Below, one piece after another: positions 36,352 through 44,194 of a stretch of 64,000 bases of DNA. The position numbers were made by a program, and so were the translations under genes. Position 1 is the stretch's first letter. Every line of letters begins with the position of its first letter. Source of the DNA: Aquiflexum gelatinilyticum (lineage in GTDB: Bacteria > Bacteroidota > Bacteroidia > Cytophagales > Cyclobacteriaceae); contig NZ_JANSUY010000027.1 in assembly GCF_024741135.1 (NCBI RefSeq), positions 1-64,000 of the forward strand, read 5' to 3'. Below the pieces are notes generated by a model that was given only the letters and a program-made list of their open reading frames with translations, made no database searches and was not told the origin of the DNA.

Positions 36352-36360
36352 CACTGTAAA

Positions 36361-37113
36361 ATGGAAATCCAAAGGTATTTTATAGAATTCGCTTACCGCG
36401 GGACACATTATCATGGCTGGCAATTCCAGAAAAACGCCCATTCTGTGCAGGCAGAAATGGAAAAAGCGCTTTCTGTGATTTTGAAACAGCCTTCATACCT
36501 TACCGGTAGCGGAAGAACGGATACTGGTGTACATGCTTCTCAGCAGTTTGCGCATTTTGATACTGATTTAAACCTTGACCAAGAGGATTTTGTCAAACGC
36601 ATCAATGGCGTCCTTCCAAAAGACATTGCGGTATATTCTTTGCTTAAAGTGAAAAATGATGCCCATGCCAGATTTGATGCAAGGTGGAGAAGCTACCTTT
36701 ATCGCATTACTTTGCGCAAAGACCCATTCGAAGAAGAAAGTGCTTGGTTGGTATACCACAAGCCCTGCATTGACAAAATGAATGAAGCCGCAAAATTGCT
36801 GTTGGACCATGAAGATTTTCAATGCTTTTCGAAAGTCCATACCGATGTCAACCACTTTAATTGTAAAATAAAAGAAGCGTATTGGGAACAAAATGACCAT
36901 CAATTGCTCTTTCATATAACTGCCAACAGATTTTTGCGTGGAATGGTTAGGGCGATTGTAGGAACTTTGGTCCACGTGGGTTTGGGTAGATTGGATTGTG
37001 GGCAGTTTCAAGAAATTTTGGACAGTAAAGACCGGAGTCAGGCAAAATCTGCTTCTCCGGCCCAAGGTCTATACCTTTGCAGGGTTGTTTATCACGAAGA
37101 TATATTTATTTAA
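36361..37113 (+). CDS. truA: tRNA pseudouridine synthase A
   Basis: The 250-residue enzyme isomerises uridines 38-40 of the tRNA anticodon stem-loop. The start is the ATG at 36361 (MEIQRYFIEFAYRGTHYHGWQ), since the upstream extension to 36319 lies in the promoter region. Catalytic Asp54 is in GSGRTDTGVHA (49-59), and FARWRSYLYRI-type and NRFLRGMVRAIVG motifs are present. It is followed 13 bases later by an ABC exporter that starts with TTG, so the two are probably co-transcribed. Confidence 0.95.
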   Translation: MEIQRYFIEFAYRGTHYHGWQFQKNAHSVQAEMEKALSVILKQPSYLTGSGRTDTGVHASQQFAHFDTDLNLDQEDFVKRINGVLPKDIAVYSLLKVKNDAHARFDARWRSYLYRITLRKDPFEEESAWLVYHKPCIDKMNEAAKLLLDHEDFQCFSKVHTDVNHFNCKIKEAYWEQNDHQLLFHITANRFLRGMVRAIVGTLVHVGLGRLDCGQFQEILDSKDRSQAKSASPAQGLYLCRVVYHEDIFI

Positions 37114-37126
37114 ATACTGAAATATT

Positions 37127-38902
37127 TTGAGCCTGGAAAAAGAAAATATCAAAAGTGGTGACATCATTGACGCCCAGGTATTAAAGAAACTATACGAGTT
37201 CGTCAAGCCATACCAAGGCCGGTTTTATTTTTTGGTATTCCTTACTATTGCCATGGCTGTATTGGCACCGACAAGGCCGTATTTTATCCAGATAGCCATC
37301 GATGATTATGTGGCTATAGGGGATAGTAAAGGATTGCTGAATATCATCTACCTATTGATTGTGCTGCTTTTGCTCCAATCGCTTGTACAGTTTGCCCATA
37401 CTTACCTTTCAGGATGGATCGGGCAGGTGATTATCAAGGACATCAGGATCAAACTTTACCGTCATTTGCTTAAAATGAGGTTGAAGTTTTTTGACAATAC
37501 ACCGATAGGCAGATTGGTGACAAGGAATGTATCCGATGTAGAAACTCTTGCTGATGTTTTCAGTGAAGGCTTGGCAGCCATTATCGGGGATTTGCTGCAA
37601 TTGATTACCATTCTGGCTGTGATGTTTTATGTGGATTGGAAACTGACCTTGGTGAGTTTGAGTACTTTGCCACTCCTGATTATTTCCACCTATATTTTCA
37701 AAGAGAAAATCAAAGTAGCCTTCAATGACGTCAGAAATGCCGTATCCAACCTGAATTCGTTTTTGCAGGAGCATATCACAGGCATGAATATTGTTCAGAT
37801 TTTTAATAGAGAAAAAAGGGAATACGATAAATTTAAAGAGATCAACAAAGAACATAGAGTAGCGCATGTCAAGTCGGTCTTGTATTATTCGATCTACTAT
37901 CCTGTCGCTGAAATCATACAGGCGATCGGTACAGGTGTAGTGGTGTGGTATGGCGCAACGGGGGTATTTGACATGGAAATCCAAATCGGGATCCTGATCT
38001 CCTTTATTATGTACCTGCAGCTTTTCTTCAGACCAATAAGGATGATTGCAGATAGGTTCAATACCCTGCAGATGGGGGTAGTAAGTTCCTCCAGGATTTT
38101 AAAACTACTTGAAAGCGATGACCAAATCCCGAATGAAGGAAAGTTCAAGCCAGAAAAAATTGAGGGAAACATCAAATTAGAGAACGTTTGGTTTGCGTAT
38201 AACGACGAAGAATGGGTTTTGAAAAATATCAATTTTGAAGTAAAACACGGGGAAACAGTCGCCATGGTCGGGGCCACCGGAGCTGGAAAATCTTCCATCA
38301 TCAACCTGATCAACCGCTTCTACGATATTAACAAGGGCAAAATAACACTTGACGGCACTGACATCAAGGAATATGAACTAGGTACTTTGCGAAAACATAT
38401 AGGCGTGGTATTGCAGGATGTTTTCCTTTTCTCAGATACGATATTGAATAACATTACCCTTGGGAATCCTGAGATTACGAGGGAGGAAGTTATGAAAGCC
38501 GCCAAATTGGTAGGTGCAAAGAAGTTTATTGAAAGACTTCCCGGAGGTCTGGATTACAATGTCATGGAACGGGGCGCCACACTTTCAGTTGGTCAGCGAC
38601 AACTGATATCATTTGTAAGGGCAATCGTCTACAATCCTGAAATCATCATCTTGGATGAGGCTACCTCCTCGGTGGATACCGAAACTGAGGAAATGATACA
38701 AAAGGCCATTTCTAAAATGATGAAAGGCAGGACGTCCATTGTGATTGCCCACAGGCTTTCGACCATCCAAAAAGCGGATAAAATCATGGTTCTGAACCAA
38801 GGAGAAATCAAGGAAACGGGCACCCATGAGTCGCTCTTGGAATTGGGAGGCTACTACTCCAAACTCCATCAGATGCAGCTGAAGTCGATGGCCATTGGAT
38901 AA
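37127..38902 (+). CDS. ABC exporter, fused membrane and ATPase domains, with TTG start
   Basis: A 591-residue half-transporter with an extended N-terminus, six transmembrane helices and a nucleotide-binding domain. The domain has Walker A GATGAGKSS (about 381), signature LSVGQRQL (about 485, a variant with Val for the first Gly of LSGGQ), Walker B IIILDEATSSVD and IAHRLSTI. A stop (TGA) lies three codons upstream and the first ATG is deep inside the membrane domain, so a TTG start at 37127 (or the ATT before it) is required. The signature variant is normal for this multidrug/lipid-exporter branch. Confidence 0.9.
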   Translation: MSLEKENIKSGDIIDAQVLKKLYEFVKPYQGRFYFLVFLTIAMAVLAPTRPYFIQIAIDDYVAIGDSKGLLNIIYLLIVLLLLQSLVQFAHTYLSGWIGQVIIKDIRIKLYRHLLKMRLKFFDNTPIGRLVTRNVSDVETLADVFSEGLAAIIGDLLQLITILAVMFYVDWKLTLVSLSTLPLLIISTYIFKEKIKVAFNDVRNAVSNLNSFLQEHITGMNIVQIFNREKREYDKFKEINKEHRVAHVKSVLYYSIYYPVAEIIQAIGTGVVVWYGATGVFDMEIQIGILISFIMYLQLFFRPIRMIADRFNTLQMGVVSSSRILKLLESDDQIPNEGKFKPEKIEGNIKLENVWFAYNDEEWVLKNINFEVKHGETVAMVGATGAGKSSIINLINRFYDINKGKITLDGTDIKEYELGTLRKHIGVVLQDVFLFSDTILNNITLGNPEITREEVMKAAKLVGAKKFIERLPGGLDYNVMERGATLSVGQRQLISFVRAIVYNPEIIILDEATSSVDTETEEMIQKAISKMMKGRTSIVIAHRLSTIQKADKIMVLNQGEIKETGTHESLLELGGYYSKLHQMQLKSMAIG

Positions 38903-39230
38903 AGGTAGGAAGTGGGGAAGAGGGAAGTACGATTTACGAAGTACGAGAGGGAAAGCGGGAATTACAAAGTATAAGGTGGAGTTCAAAATGGGAATCAGGA
39001 TTTAAGAGTTCGGGATAAGAAGTGGGTATTTCAAGGTACCGAGCCGTCACTCTGAGTGAAGCGAAGAGTCTCCGGGAAATAGAACCTTCACCTCCGATAG
39101 CTCCGGTTCAGGATGACGGGACAAATCTCTGACCTTGATTCTCATCTCTCGCTTCCTGTTTCTCGTATCTTGCGTCTTATGTCTCACATCTCATATCTAG
39201 TAAAGAAACTAAACCAAAAATAAAAACACA
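38903..39230. other. 328-bp gene-free interval built from repeats
   Basis: The interval holds a purine-rich tract of GGAAG-type and TTTACGAAGTACGA-type units (about 38908-38985), the 75-bp dispersed palindrome (39043-39119) and a pyrimidine tract of TCTC/ATCTC-type units (about 39130-39200). Nothing in it looks coding. Confidence 0.75.
39043..39119. repeat. Dispersed palindromic repeat, full copy
   Basis: The ends CCGTCACTCTGA and TCAGGATGACGG are near inverted repeats, so the whole element can fold. Related copies lie at 52251-52325 (full) and 27092-27120 (half). Confidence 0.75.
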
Positions 39231-39812
39231 GTGAAAAAGTTGCTTGTTTTGGCTTTTGCCATGCTACCGTTATTTGCTTTTGCTCAGGAACCGGGGATCG
39301 GTCTTAGATTTGGAGAACCATTTTCAATTACCTACAAAACCTTTATCGATGATAAAATTTCCTTGGAAGGAATGGTCGGAAGAGTCGGACCCAACAGCGG
39401 TCAATATTACCGGAGAGATTTTGACAACAACAGGCCAAGCCCCAATGCATTTTATGTAGGCCACAGTACCTCCAACACCTGGTCATTGAATTTCCGCGGA
39501 GCATATCATGAGGACTTCTCGGATGATTTCAATATCGGTTCAGGTTACTTGTTGGGCTATGCAGGGGCTGGTGTTCAGCTTCGTTCTGTATTGGTAGATT
39601 ACGCCTTTACTGATTCTTCCATTTCGCAGGCGACGCTTAGAGAAACACGAAGAAATATGGATTTTGGCCCTGAGGCATTTGGCGGCGCGGAGTATTACTT
39701 TGATGAAGCTCCGATCAGTGTTTTTGGGGAAGTTGGTTTCTTTATGGAATTGTTGGACCGTTTTGGGCACTTTAGGCTGCAAGGCGCAATCGGAGTCCGG
39801 TACTTATTTTGA
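39231..39812 (+). CDS. Predicted small outer-membrane beta-barrel protein, GTG start
   Basis: The 193-residue protein starts at a GTG followed directly by a signal peptide (KKLLVLAFAMLPLFAFAQ). The mature part has beta-strands with aromatic ends (GIGLRFGEPFSITYKTFI, AYHEDFSDDFNIGSGYLLGYAGAG, EAFGGAEYYFDEAPISVFGEVGFFMELL) and ends LQGAIGVRYLF with a C-terminal Phe. I do not recognise a specific family. Its start lies after the repeat-rich interval. Confidence 0.8.
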   Translation: MKKLLVLAFAMLPLFAFAQEPGIGLRFGEPFSITYKTFIDDKISLEGMVGRVGPNSGQYYRRDFDNNRPSPNAFYVGHSTSNTWSLNFRGAYHEDFSDDFNIGSGYLLGYAGAGVQLRSVLVDYAFTDSSISQATLRETRRNMDFGPEAFGGAEYYFDEAPISVFGEVGFFMELLDRFGHFRLQGAIGVRYLF

Positions 39813-39879
39813 TCTAACTACCTTTAAGGAAAAACCTTATGAAAACATTTTTTAATATCATCCAAGTAATATCCCATTC

Positions 39880-40401
39880 ATGAAAAAAACTATTGTTCTC
39901 ATTTTTGTCATTTTATTGACTGCAATTGGTTTTTATGTTTTCAATAAAATGGGAGGCTTCAATGAAGTCCACCTTGAGGTTGTCGAGGATGTGAATATTA
40001 ATTTGGTTGGAAGAAAGTTTAAGGGAATTCCTCAAGATGAGAAGCTTACAAAGGCCTTTCAGGAAATTGAAAGTATCAAGAATAACAATCCGGGAGCTGC
40101 ACTTTATACCATTTACTATTCTGAACCTGCAGGAAAATTGGATACGATGGAGGTTTTTGTAGGTCTGGATTCCAAATGGATACCTGATACTGCCGGATTT
40201 GAAACCATTTCATTTTCAAATGAAAATGCAATTGTTGCCACCATTACTGCCCATCGTTTTGTAATGCCAAGCCCATTGAAAATCAAAAACAAAATCATTG
40301 TCTTTGCAAAAGAAAATAGCTTGCCTGAACCTGTGGTATTTATTGATCAGTTTGTCGGGCTCGACGAAGTCAAAGTCATTGGGATAAAAAACACAAAATA
40401 A
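39880..40401 (+). CDS. Membrane-anchored or secreted protein of unknown function
   Basis: The 173-residue product has an N-terminal hydrophobic helix (IVLIFVILLTAIGFYVF), best read as a membrane anchor or uncleaved signal. The soluble part contains LDTMEVFVGLD and a region ATITAHRFVMPSPLKIKNKI that looks like an AraC-ligand/GyrI-like fold, but the similarity is too weak to assign. It follows the outer-membrane protein on the same strand 67 bases downstream. Confidence 0.7.
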   Translation: MKKTIVLIFVILLTAIGFYVFNKMGGFNEVHLEVVEDVNINLVGRKFKGIPQDEKLTKAFQEIESIKNNNPGAALYTIYYSEPAGKLDTMEVFVGLDSKWIPDTAGFETISFSNENAIVATITAHRFVMPSPLKIKNKIIVFAKENSLPEPVVFIDQFVGLDEVKVIGIKNTK

Positions 40402-40494
40402 AACCTGTTTCAATTTTACTTCGTTGAGTTGAAACAAATCAAATTGAAATTTCTCTTTCTTAGCTTTTATTCAAAATTTTAAACCAGAATTATC

Positions 40495-41028
40495 ATGAGA
40501 AAATTACTTTCTTTATTACTAGTGGGAGCTTTGGCTACCATTTATGCCTGTGTAGGACCTGTAGGACCTCCGGGGGTACCGGGACCTCAAGGACCACAAG
40601 GTCAGGCAGGAGTTAATATAGTTGCTGAGGCATTTGAAGTGAATGTCAATTTTACATCTGCAAATAACTATCTGGCTGTCTTTGATTTTCAGCCGCCAAT
40701 TTTTGACAGCGATGTGGTCTTGATGTATGTCCGATGGGAAACAGCCAATGGCAATACAATCTGGAGGGCATTGCCTCAGACAGTCCTTTTTGATGAAGGT
40801 ACTTTGATCTATAATTATGATTTCAGCAAAGATGATTTTAGCGTCTTTTTAGAAACAAATTTCGATCCTAGCCTGTTGGGAACAGATTGGACTGCAAACC
40901 AAAGATTCAGGGTGGTAGTTGTTCCGGCGGATTTCAGTTCTAGGATTGATTACAATGATTATGAAGGAGTGGTCAAAATGCTTGGACTTTCCGAAAGCGA
41001 TTTTGTGAAACTCGAAGCAAGAAAATAA
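40495..41028 (+). CDS. Lipoprotein with short collagen-like segment
   Basis: The 177-residue protein has a lipobox (ALATIYAC, Cys19) followed at once by GPVGPPGVPGPQGPQGQAG, six Gly-x-y triplets (about 21-39). A folded domain of about 135 residues follows, with NYLAVFDFQPPI, VLMYVRWE and RFRVVVVPADFS. Many Bacteroidota genomes encode one such protein; the role is unknown, but the proline-rich triplets probably lift the domain off the membrane. A terminator follows. Confidence 0.85.
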   Translation: MRKLLSLLLVGALATIYACVGPVGPPGVPGPQGPQGQAGVNIVAEAFEVNVNFTSANNYLAVFDFQPPIFDSDVVLMYVRWETANGNTIWRALPQTVLFDEGTLIYNYDFSKDDFSVFLETNFDPSLLGTDWTANQRFRVVVVPADFSSRIDYNDYEGVVKMLGLSESDFVKLEARK

Positions 41029-41036
41029 AATTCAAA

Positions 41037-41062
41037 AGCCTCCAAATCGGAGGTTTTTTTTT
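41037..41062 (+). terminator. Terminator after the collagen-like lipoprotein
   Basis: CCTCC (41039-41043) pairs with GGAGG (41049-41053), extended by a G-U pair, and nine Ts follow. Confidence 0.85.
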
Positions 41063-41223
41063 GCTTTTGAATCATCCAAATGTACCCCAACTCCGTAAAT
41101 CGGAATATAAAAAATAGGGCTTATGAACTCAAAATTGGTTTTTTAATGAAAAGGAGTGTTATTTTCTTTGACAAAGTCTTTTATAAGTTTTCTATCCTTA
41201 CCTCCTAATTCAAATTGGGATTC

Positions 41224-41231
41224 TATATTTG
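41224..41231 (+). promoter_or_regulatory. Candidate -7 element at the hemE start
   Basis: TATATTTG matches TAnnTTTG and ends four bases before the hemE ATG, so transcription would begin at or near the start codon. There is no clear -33 element. Confidence 0.35.
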
Positions 41232-41235
41232 CAGC

Positions 41236-42261
41236 ATGCAATTGAAGAATGATTTATTGATACGTGCCGCAAAAGGCGAAAAAGTAGAAAGAACCCCTGT
41301 GTGGCTGATGCGACAGGCAGGAAGGATTCTTCCTGAATACCGGGCAGTCCGTGAAAGTGTGAGCGGTTTTATTGAATTGGCTCAGACACCGGAATTGGCG
41401 GCTGAGGTGACCATACAGCCGGTGGATATTTTAGACGTTGATGCGGCGATTATTTTTTCAGATATTTTGGTGATTCCTGAAGCCATGGGATTGCCCTATG
41501 AAATGCAGGAAAAGCGAGGGCCTTGGTTTCCAGAGACTGTAAAGGATGTTTCTGACTTAAAGAAACTGAGGATTGCTGATGGAGTTGATGACCTCAGCTA
41601 CGTAATCGAAGCGATCAAAATCACCAAAAAAGCACTGAACGGCAGGGTTCCGTTGATAGGATTTGCCGGAGCGCCTTGGACGATTTTCGCTTATATGGTC
41701 GAAGGGTCAGGAAGCAAGACTTTTTCCAAGTCCAGGGCGATGCTATATACCCAACCGGAGTTTTCGCATCAACTGCTGCAGATGATTACTGACAGCACGA
41801 TCAACTACCTGAAAGCACAGGTTGCGGCAGGTGCTAACCTCGTGCAGATATTTGACAGTTGGGCAGGAATCTTACCTCCAAATCATTACCTCGAATTCTC
41901 CCTTCCCTATATCTCACAAATCTGCGATGTCATCCAAAATGTACCGACAACGGTTTTTGCGAAAGGTGCTTTTTTTGCAAGAAAAGAAATGGCCGGACTG
42001 AATTGCGACACCATAGGATTGGATTGGAATATGGGGATAGCTGAATCAAGAGATATCATCGGTCCCAATAAAACCTTGCAGGGAAATTTGGATCCTGCTG
42101 CACTTTATGGCTCTGCCAAAGAAGTGGAAGCAGCCACGAGACTGATGATGGACCAATTCAAAGGGACTAGGCACATCGCAAACCTTGGTCATGGCGTCTA
42201 TCCTGACATTGATCCCGAGATGGTAAAAGTGTTTATTGAGACAGTGAAAAATTATTCCTAA
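41236..42261 (+). CDS. hemE: Uroporphyrinogen decarboxylase
   Basis: The 341-residue enzyme decarboxylates uroporphyrinogen III to coproporphyrinogen III in haem synthesis. It shows the family N-terminus [33 protein letters not shown] (catalytic Asp in the SDIL segment), [15 protein letters not shown] and [14 protein letters not shown] chose the ATG at 41236 because the upstream TTG at 41215 adds residues outside the family and overlaps a -7-like element. It is a single gene, convergent with the MOSC gene. Confidence 0.95.
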   Translation: MQLKNDLLIRAAKGEKVERTPVWLMRQAGRILPEYRAVRESVSGFIELAQTPELAAEVTIQPVDILDVDAAIIFSDILVIPEAMGLPYEMQEKRGPWFPETVKDVSDLKKLRIADGVDDLSYVIEAIKITKKALNGRVPLIGFAGAPWTIFAYMVEGSGSKTFSKSRAMLYTQPEFSHQLLQMITDSTINYLKAQVAAGANLVQIFDSWAGILPPNHYLEFSLPYISQICDVIQNVPTTVFAKGAFFARKEMAGLNCDTIGLDWNMGIAESRDIIGPNKTLQGNLDPAALYGSAKEVEAATRLMMDQFKGTRHIANLGHGVYPDIDPEMVKVFIETVKNYS

Positions 42262-42281
42262 TCATAAGGAAACTTTATTTA

Positions 42282-42320
42282 CCGCAATGGACGCAAAGGT
42301 TTCGCAAGGGTCGCAATGGA
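42282..42320. repeat. CGCAAAG-type intergenic repeat, copy 3
   Basis: The units CGCAATGG, ACGCAAAGG, CGCAAGGG and CGCAATGG follow one another, a degenerate version of the copies at 26985 and 27171, in the gap between hemE and the MOSC gene. Confidence 0.75.
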
Positions 42321-42371
42321 CTCAAAATTAGGCCGGCGGAGTTGTAAGTGGGCGACCAGAATACGCTATCC

Positions 42372-43172
42372 CTATTTCAAAAACGGAACCACCTCATCCC
42401 CTACCTTAACCTTGTCTCCTTTAAGTAAAAGCAAATTTTGGCCAAACATCACCTTATTGTCAAAAGTCCTGAATGTTGCCAAGGTCTTTAAGGGCTCTTT
42501 GCCTTTTTCAGCCGTTTCCTGATTGACTGTCGTCATCACGCAGCGGGCGCAGGGTTTGGTGATTTTAAATTCAGCCTCCCCTACTTTGATTTTGTCCCAA
42601 GCATCATCTTCAAAAGGTAATCCTCCCGAAAAAACAAGATTTGGCCTGAACCTGTCCATGGGGACAGGTTTCTCCAGTTTTGCATTAAGCCCATCCAACG
42701 AAGCCTGACCTATCAAGAGATATGGCATGGCATCAGCAAAACCAACAGATTCATTGTTGACCGCATATTTAGGAGACAATTTCCTTTTAGTGGATTCAGG
42801 CATGATGACCAAATCACATTCCATTCCAAGGATTTCTGAAAACCATTTGCTGACTTTTTCTCCCACTATCTGACCGATTACCTCATCTTCCCATACCTGA
42901 ACAGACTTAAAAATTTCAGATTGGGGGAGAAACGGAATTTGAATCCTATATACGTTGTCTTTTTTATGGAAAACCAAAAGACCTTGTTCCCCAACCTCTA
43001 CCTGTAAAAGTGCCATTTCAGGAAAAGTCCTTTGGGACAGAAACATCCCCTCTTTATCTACCAACATCCACCTCCGGTCAAATTTCAATCCCCTCTCTTC
43101 CAGTTTAGATTCTTCTAACCTGATGCCTCCAAGTGATTTGATGGGATAAATATAGATGTCTTGTAGCTGCAT
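42372..43172 (-). CDS. MOSC domain protein with N-terminal beta barrel (mARC/YcbX-like)
   Basis: The 266-residue protein has the MOSC_N region (DIYIYPIKSLGGIRLEESKLEERGLKFDRRWMLVD) and a C-terminal MOSC domain. The conserved cysteine region is PCARCVMTTV, where one Cys ligates the molybdenum cofactor in mARC enzymes, followed by TLATFR and GQNLLLLKGDKVKVGDEV. Relatives reduce N-hydroxylated bases or carry molybdopterin. No redox partner (ferredoxin, flavoprotein) is beside it. It is a single gene. Confidence 0.9.
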   Translation of the reverse strand: MQLQDIYIYPIKSLGGIRLEESKLEERGLKFDRRWMLVDKEGMFLSQRTFPEMALLQVEVGEQGLLVFHKKDNVYRIQIPFLPQSEIFKSVQVWEDEVIGQIVGEKVSKWFSEILGMECDLVIMPESTKRKLSPKYAVNNESVGFADAMPYLLIGQASLDGLNAKLEKPVPMDRFRPNLVFSGGLPFEDDAWDKIKVGEAEFKITKPCARCVMTTVNQETAEKGKEPLKTLATFRTFDNKVMFGQNLLLLKGDKVKVGDEVVPFLK

Positions 43173-43282
43173 TATGTTTTAAAATGGATTAAACGGCTGA
43201 TATTCTTTGATTTTAGCAAATTAAAATCCAAAGGTAAGAAGTCTTTCAGGGGTTAAAATGTTTACCTCTTGAAACAAAAAAT

Positions 43283-43519
43283 CTAATTCCATTCCTTGAG
43301 TCTATCGGGAATTTCTTGGGGAATAAATTTGGTAACAATGTTCCTAATTGGATTGCCCTCACCATTACTCCAAGCATAGAAAGGATTAAAAAGTTGGTAT
43401 GCCATGGTGTTTTTGGAAGATTGATTGGAATAAAAAAAAGCGGTACCAATGCAAATCAGGAAGACGAGCACCCATTTTTTTCTTTCATGGTTTCTTTTCT
43501 TAGTATCCAAAACCTTCAT
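43283..43519 (-). CDS. Short single-pass membrane protein, unknown
   Basis: The ATG at 43519 starts a 78-residue product: a basic N-terminus (KRNHERKK), one hydrophobic helix (WVLVFLICIGTAFFYS) and a soluble tail with FNPFYAWSNGEGNPIRNIVTKFIPQEIPDRLKEWN. The frame extends to 43558 but adds no recognisable residues. The Pro- and charge-rich tail suggests a true gene; no family is recognised. Confidence 0.6.
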   Translation of the reverse strand: MKVLDTKKRNHERKKWVLVFLICIGTAFFYSNQSSKNTMAYQLFNPFYAWSNGEGNPIRNIVTKFIPQEIPDRLKEWN

Positions 43520-44004
43520 ACGGCTAAGATACAGATAAGAATAAAAAAGTTGCATCAATTAAAGAAAAAATAACAACAAAAAAATATAAAACCACTCAGT
43601 TAAAATAGAGATAGGGAAATTTTTTGACCAGGTTCCTAAGGAAATCCACCTGATTTTCCCTCAAATGATTCATAAATATTTAGGGCTTGCTATCAAAAAT
43701 TTACCTAGAAAAACAAGGCTTGTCACCTCAATTTCTCAGCTTTTCTTTCTCCAATTTCCTTCGATAAAACGGACGTTTTTTCACTTCAATCTTGCCAAAA
43801 GCTGATCAAAATAAAACCAATGTAAATTCCTGATTATTGATGATTTAGACCTTAAAAACTCCAAATGCAAAAATAAGCTTGCTCAATGGTAATATGGTAC
43901 AGCATCCTGTTTATTTACCCAAACGATTAATTTTAACAGCCAATTTTCACATTTTTAATAAAATTGAAAAATTTTAAGTATTCGAAAAATTCAAACGTTT
44001 TCGG

Positions 44005-44035
44005 TTGCTGATTCTATTTGTAAAAATAGATTTTG
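44005..44035 (+). promoter_or_regulatory. Candidate promoter of the susCD operon
   Basis: TTG (44005-44007), a 19-base spacer and TAGATTTTG (44027-44035) are close to the TTTG / TAnnTTTG consensus with one extra base. This gives a leader of about 150 bases before the susC ATG. Confidence 0.45.
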
Positions 44036-44090
44036 TTAACGATTAATAAAAAATAACATTATTCTGTTAACAGGCATTTGACCAAAAGCC

Positions 44091-44104
44091 CAAATGGCCA
44101 TTTG
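44091..44104. promoter_or_regulatory. Perfect palindrome CAAATGGCCATTTG upstream of susC
   Basis: A 14-bp perfect inverted repeat lies about 90 bases before the susC ATG, inside the predicted leader. It may be a dimeric regulator site or a small hairpin in the leader RNA. Confidence 0.4.
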
Positions 44105-44194
44105 TTAAAAATTGCAAAATATAATTTAAACATTCAATTTAGAATTGAAATCAACTACATAAACAATTTCGTTTTTTTCAAAACAACAAACCCT

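Larger units (their letters stand above)
43520..44194. other. 675-bp gene-free interval upstream of susC
   Basis: This long interval carries the candidate susC promoter (44005-44035), two GTTAAC sites 31 bases apart (44035-44040 and 44066-44071) and a perfect 14-bp palindrome (44091-44104). The rest is AT-rich. I see no small ORF with coding character and no riboswitch I can name. Confidence 0.65.

Noticed and set aside
36319-36360. Longer truA starting at 36319
   Set aside because: The extra residues have no family match and the span includes the -7-like element; the ATG at 36361 begins the conserved N-terminus.
40402-40494. Terminator after the gene at 39880
   Set aside because: A GTTTCAA/TTGAAAC pairing exists, but there is no T run and the loop is long.
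44078-44194. Extended N-terminus of susC
   Set aside because: The extra residues lie in the palindrome-bearing leader and destroy the signal peptide; the ATG at 44195 is preferred.
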